From: an uncultured Bacteroidales bacterium | Lineage (GTDB): Bacteria > Bacteroidota > Bacteroidia > Bacteroidales > WCHB1-69 | Reading direction: 5' to 3' | Assembly (NCBI GenBank): GCA_900317715.1 | Contig: ONHS01000027.1 | Location: forward strand, 1-45,532 | Length of the DNA stretch: 45,532 nt | Shown here: positions 43,057 through 45,532 of the stretch, piece after piece | How the letters are laid out: each line of letters begins with the position of its first letter | Numbering within the stretch: position 1 is the first letter of the stretch | Notes under the pieces: model-generated | Told to the model about the DNA's origin: nothing | Databases searched by the model: none | Seen by the model: the letters and a program-made list of their open reading frames with translations, nothing else | Position numbers and translations under genes: made by a program

Positions 43057-44499
43057 CTACGATTCGTTTTTAGGGGTGTTTTCTGGATTTACCGGGGTAA
43101 GTCCCATGCTGATACCCGCCTCTAACATGCAACGATATGCGGCTTCGCGGGTGTTTTCGATTTCGCCGTCCAAAATGGCGTTGCAGACCACGTCTTTGAT
43201 GTCGCCGATGGTGCGGCTGGGCTTGAGGTCGAAGGCTTTCATGATATCCAGACCGTCAATGGGCGGTTGCCAGTTGCGCAGGCGGTCTTTTTCCTCGATT
43301 TCTATGAGTTTTTGCCGTACAATCTCGAAATTCTTGTGGTAACGCTTGATTTTGTCGGAGTTCTTGGAGGTGATGTCTGCCTCGCAAAGCATCATCAGGT
43401 CGTCGATGTCGTCGCCAGCCTCAAAAAGCAGACGGCGCACGGCGGAGTCGGTGATGTTATCTTCCACCAAAACGATGGGACGCAGATGGAGGTTGATAAG
43501 TTTTTGGACATATTTAAGTCTTTCATTCACAGGCAATCGCAATCTGTGGAAGATTTTGGAGGCCATCTTCGCACCCACCACTTCATGGCCGTGGAACGAC
43601 CATCCGTGGATGGGATCGTAACGTTTCGTCACGGGCTTGGCTACATCGTGGAGCAACGCCGCCCACACCAACCATACATTGGTGGAGCTCATGGCGATAT
43701 TGTCCACCACTTCCAAGGTGTGTAAGTAATTGTCTTTATGACCTTTGCCGTTGATACTCTCCACACCTTTCAACGCTACAATCTCAGGAAGGAACTCTTT
43801 GAGCAATCCGCTGTCGTCCAACAGCTTGATGCCTCTGGAAGGGCGGATGCAGTGCAGAATCTTGTTGAATTCCTCCATGATACGCTCTGCGGAGATGATT
43901 TCGAGGCGGGAGGCGTTACGTTGGATGGCTTCGAACGTTTCGGGGTAGATGGTGAAGTTGAGTTGCGAGGCGAAACGCACGGCGCGCATCATGCGCAGCG
44001 GATCGTCGGAGAAGGTGCGGTCGGGATCGCAGGGCGTGCGGATGATCTTGTCGGCGATGTCTTGTACGCCGTTGAACGGGTCCACCAGCTCGAAACGGTG
44101 CGGACCGTTGAGGGCGACCGCCATAGCGTTGATGGTGAAGTCGCGGCGCAGCTGGTCGTCCTCCAGGGTGCCGTCCTCCACGATGGGCTTGCGGGAGTCG
44201 CGGTTGTAGGATTCGCGGCGCGCGCCCACAAACTCGATGACGCAGCCCTCGAAGTTGAACTGTGCGGTGCCGAAGTTGCGATAGACGTTGACATGCAGGT
44301 CAGGCGAGATGAGCGCTGCCGTTCGGGTGGCCAGCTCAATGCCGCTGCCCACGGTCACGATGTCGATGTCGGTGTTGTGGCGGCGCATGATCAGGTCGCG
44401 CACCACGCCGCCGACCACGTAGGCATCGTAGCCAAGCGCGTCCGCCGCCTGCTGCACGTAGGCGTAAATAGGGTGGGTGAGTTGCTTTTCGAAAGTCAT
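43057..44499 (-). CDS. CCA tRNA nucleotidyltransferase-type protein with HD domain
   Basis: This 480-residue protein belongs to the class II CCA-adding/poly(A) polymerase family. The head motif YVVGGVVRDLIMRRHNTDIDIV has the GG loop, the RD pair and the metal-binding DID. RDFTINAMAVAL and DPLRMMRAVRFASQLNF follow, then an HD domain (AALLHDVAKP, HGHEVVGAKMA). The three tRNAs in the window lack an encoded CCA, which fits a need for this enzyme. ATG 44499 is chosen because the promoter lies just upstream; the longer open frame would begin before the promoter. It heads the DUF4296-kamC-like run. Confidence 0.9.
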   Translation of the reverse strand: MTFEKQLTHPIYAYVQQAADALGYDAYVVGGVVRDLIMRRHNTDIDIVTVGSGIELATRTAALISPDLHVNVYRNFGTAQFNFEGCVIEFVGARRESYNRDSRKPIVEDGTLEDDQLRRDFTINAMAVALNGPHRFELVDPFNGVQDIADKIIRTPCDPDRTFSDDPLRMMRAVRFASQLNFTIYPETFEAIQRNASRLEIISAERIMEEFNKILHCIRPSRGIKLLDDSGLLKEFLPEIVALKGVESINGKGHKDNYLHTLEVVDNIAMSSTNVWLVWAALLHDVAKPVTKRYDPIHGWSFHGHEVVGAKMASKIFHRLRLPVNERLKYVQKLINLHLRPIVLVEDNITDSAVRRLLFEAGDDIDDLMMLCEADITSKNSDKIKRYHKNFEIVRQKLIEIEEKDRLRNWQPPIDGLDIMKAFDLKPSRTIGDIKDVVCNAILDGEIENTREAAYRCMLEAGISMGLTPVNPENTPKNES

Positions 44500-44519
44500 T
44501 GCCTGAGAAAAATTTGCGG

Positions 44520-44527
44520 CAAAAGTA
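44520..44527 (-). promoter_or_regulatory. -7 promoter element of the nucleotidyltransferase gene
   Basis: The - strand reads TACTTTTG followed by CCGCA, with a leader of about 15 bases. It is divergent from the promoter at 44561-44568. Confidence 0.75.
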
Positions 44528-44560
44528 CGAATTTTATGGGTGTCCTGCTCATAAAAAATG

Positions 44561-44568
44561 TATCTTTG
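44561..44568 (+). promoter_or_regulatory. -7 promoter element of the secreted-protein gene
   Basis: TATCTTTG followed by CCGCA, 25 bases before the ATG at 44594. Confidence 0.7.
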
Positions 44569-44593
44569 CCGCATCATCCATAATCGTCACCTT

Positions 44594-45532
44594 ATGAAAC
44601 CGTTCCGACTGGCCCTCCTGCTCTTTTTGAGTGTTGTTTTGTGCAGGAATCTTTCCGCGCAGAACGAAAGCATTTCCGGACGGGACTTTTGGGTGAATTT
44701 ACCTTACGATTATAATGACACTGTGACTTTTTACGCTATTGGGGACACCGCCACTTTTGGAACTATCGACAACGAACACTATAATTATCATCTTGATTTC
44801 CAGATTGTTCCTGGACAGGTAACTCTTGTGCGGATTCCCGCATCCTTGTTGGTATTTGATGCCTTACCTCAATGTTACAATGTTTCATTTCGAGGGGTTA
44901 GGATTCGTTCATCAAACAACATATTCCTGTATATGCAAAACCGATGCACTATTCCGGATTCGTCAATCGTACTTAACGCGAACAATCTTTATATGCCTTG
45001 GGGCAATGGATGCACCTATTATATACTATCGCCGCTATTGCTACACCAATTAACAACAGAAAAGATGCCTGTGTTCCCTATTTCGGCGGCCAAAAGAACC
45101 CGTTTCCCCGAGCCAGAAGAAGACTGGTGGTTCTTTTGTCCTAATGGATATAGTACAGGTGCCAATCTTAATAACACAACAAGTTCGTATAAAGTCATTC
45201 ATCAAATTACGGCTTTGGAAGACAGTACTGTACTGTATTTTATTTTTTCCCCGAATGATTCAATAATAACATTCGACTCATATACAGATTCAGTTATTTT
45301 ACATAAAGAAGAAAGTATTTATCTTTCCCCACCAAACTACAATGGCAAATTGTTGAAATACTCTACGAATTGTAAACCTGTGATTAGCATGAGCATCGGG
45401 GGAAGCACTCGTCAATCCAATGGTGATGGGGTACCGTTTGTCTGTTGGGGCCAATACTTTCCATTTGTACAATCACACGCATATAAAGGGAAAGATTTTT
45501 TATGTAAAAAACCAGAAAACAACAGATTCGAC
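44594..45532 (+). CDS. Secreted protein with IgGFc-binding-like N-terminus (partial)
   Basis: The frame is open from ATG 44594 to the window end (313 residues), so the 3' end is missing. Residues 1-22 are a signal peptide ending LSA before QNES. Next comes SGRDFWVNLPYDY, which resembles the GKDFW start of IgGFc-binding-type N-terminal domains found in large Bacteroidetes surface proteins. The rest is rich in Asn, Ser, Thr, Tyr and aromatic residues and looks like beta-sandwich sequence. Codon use is more A/T-rich than in the housekeeping genes, as is common for surface proteins. A C-terminal sorting domain (type IX secretion) would be expected beyond the edge, but this cannot be seen. Confidence 0.7.
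   Translation, partial: MKPFRLALLLFLSVVLCRNLSAQNESISGRDFWVNLPYDYNDTVTFYAIGDTATFGTIDNEHYNYHLDFQIVPGQVTLVRIPASLLVFDALPQCYNVSFRGVRIRSSNNIFLYMQNRCTIPDSSIVLNANNLYMPWGNGCTYYILSPLLLHQLTTEKMPVFPISAAKRTRFPEPEEDWWFFCPNGYSTGANLNNTTSSYKVIHQITALEDSTVLYFIFSPNDSIITFDSYTDSVILHKEESIYLSPPNYNGKLLKYSTNCKPVISMSIGGSTRQSNGDGVPFVCWGQYFPFVQSHAYKGKDFLCKKPENNRFD

Noticed and set aside
43738..44583. Long + strand frame opposite the nucleotidyltransferase gene
   Set aside because: It is a codon-mirror of the real - strand gene, which has all catalytic motifs.

Overview
The window looks like chromosome of an uncultured or unplaced member of the Bacteroidales (phylum Bacteroidota). The evidence is family content and promoter type. 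Typical families present are a DUF4296 lipoprotein, a BatA-type vWA membrane protein, a short glucose-6-phosphate isomerase, and an ExbB-ExbD-TonB set. Promoters match the Bacteroidetes sigma-factor -7 element TAnnTTTG, leaders are A-rich and Shine-Dalgarno sites are weak. Most of the window is housekeeping sequence. I see no prophage, CRISPR array or defence island.

Layout. 1-1.77 kb: wreck of a DDE transposase and non-coding debris. 1.77-8.6 kb: one + strand operon with a TolC-like channel, an HlyD adaptor, two ABC-2-type permeases, a LytS-type kinase and a LytTR response regulator; no ATPase gene is present. 8.6-16 kb: a - strand block with mnmE, a YrdC/Sua5 protein, an SRP RNA gene (ffs), arginine decarboxylase, tlyA and ftsK. 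16.3-18.1 kb: exbB, exbD and a TonB-like gene carrying a frameshift. 18.2-24.1 kb: folC, a small Omp85-family protein and the first uvrA. 24.2-24.5 kb: tRNA-Thr, tRNA-Tyr and tRNA-Gly as one - strand unit. 24.8-32.5 kb: acpP, fabF, rnc, pgi, a sodium:solute symporter, an Xaa-Pro aminopeptidase and a KamB-like protein. 32.5-38.3 kb: a four-helix-bundle protein, a diacylglycerol-kinase-like protein, a second full-length uvrA, and a WYL protein whose HAD domain has lost its N-terminal catalytic motif. 38.3-44.5 kb (- strand): a HAD hydrolase, a BatA-like protein, a KamC-like MutS-family ATPase, a DUF4296 lipoprotein and a CCA-adding-type nucleotidyltransferase. 44.6 kb to the edge: the start of a secreted protein with an IgGFc-binding-like N-terminus, cut by the window end.

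Three threads stand out. First, nearly every intergenic space holds degenerate tandem repeats with a strict 7-bp period but different unit sequences (GTTTATA/GTTTACT, CTAACTA/CTAACTG, GAAACCT, GAATGAT, GAATTAT and others). The arrays abut start codons, and several supply the stop codon of the neighbouring gene. Second, KamB-like and KamC-like proteins, which I recognise as the presumed reactivase pair of lysine 5,6-aminomutase, lie about 9 kb apart with no aminomutase gene in the window. Third, the arginine decarboxylase leader carries GGAT cores at exactly 33-bp spacing, four in a row, beside a good promoter.

All family names come from reading motifs by eye. No database search was possible.
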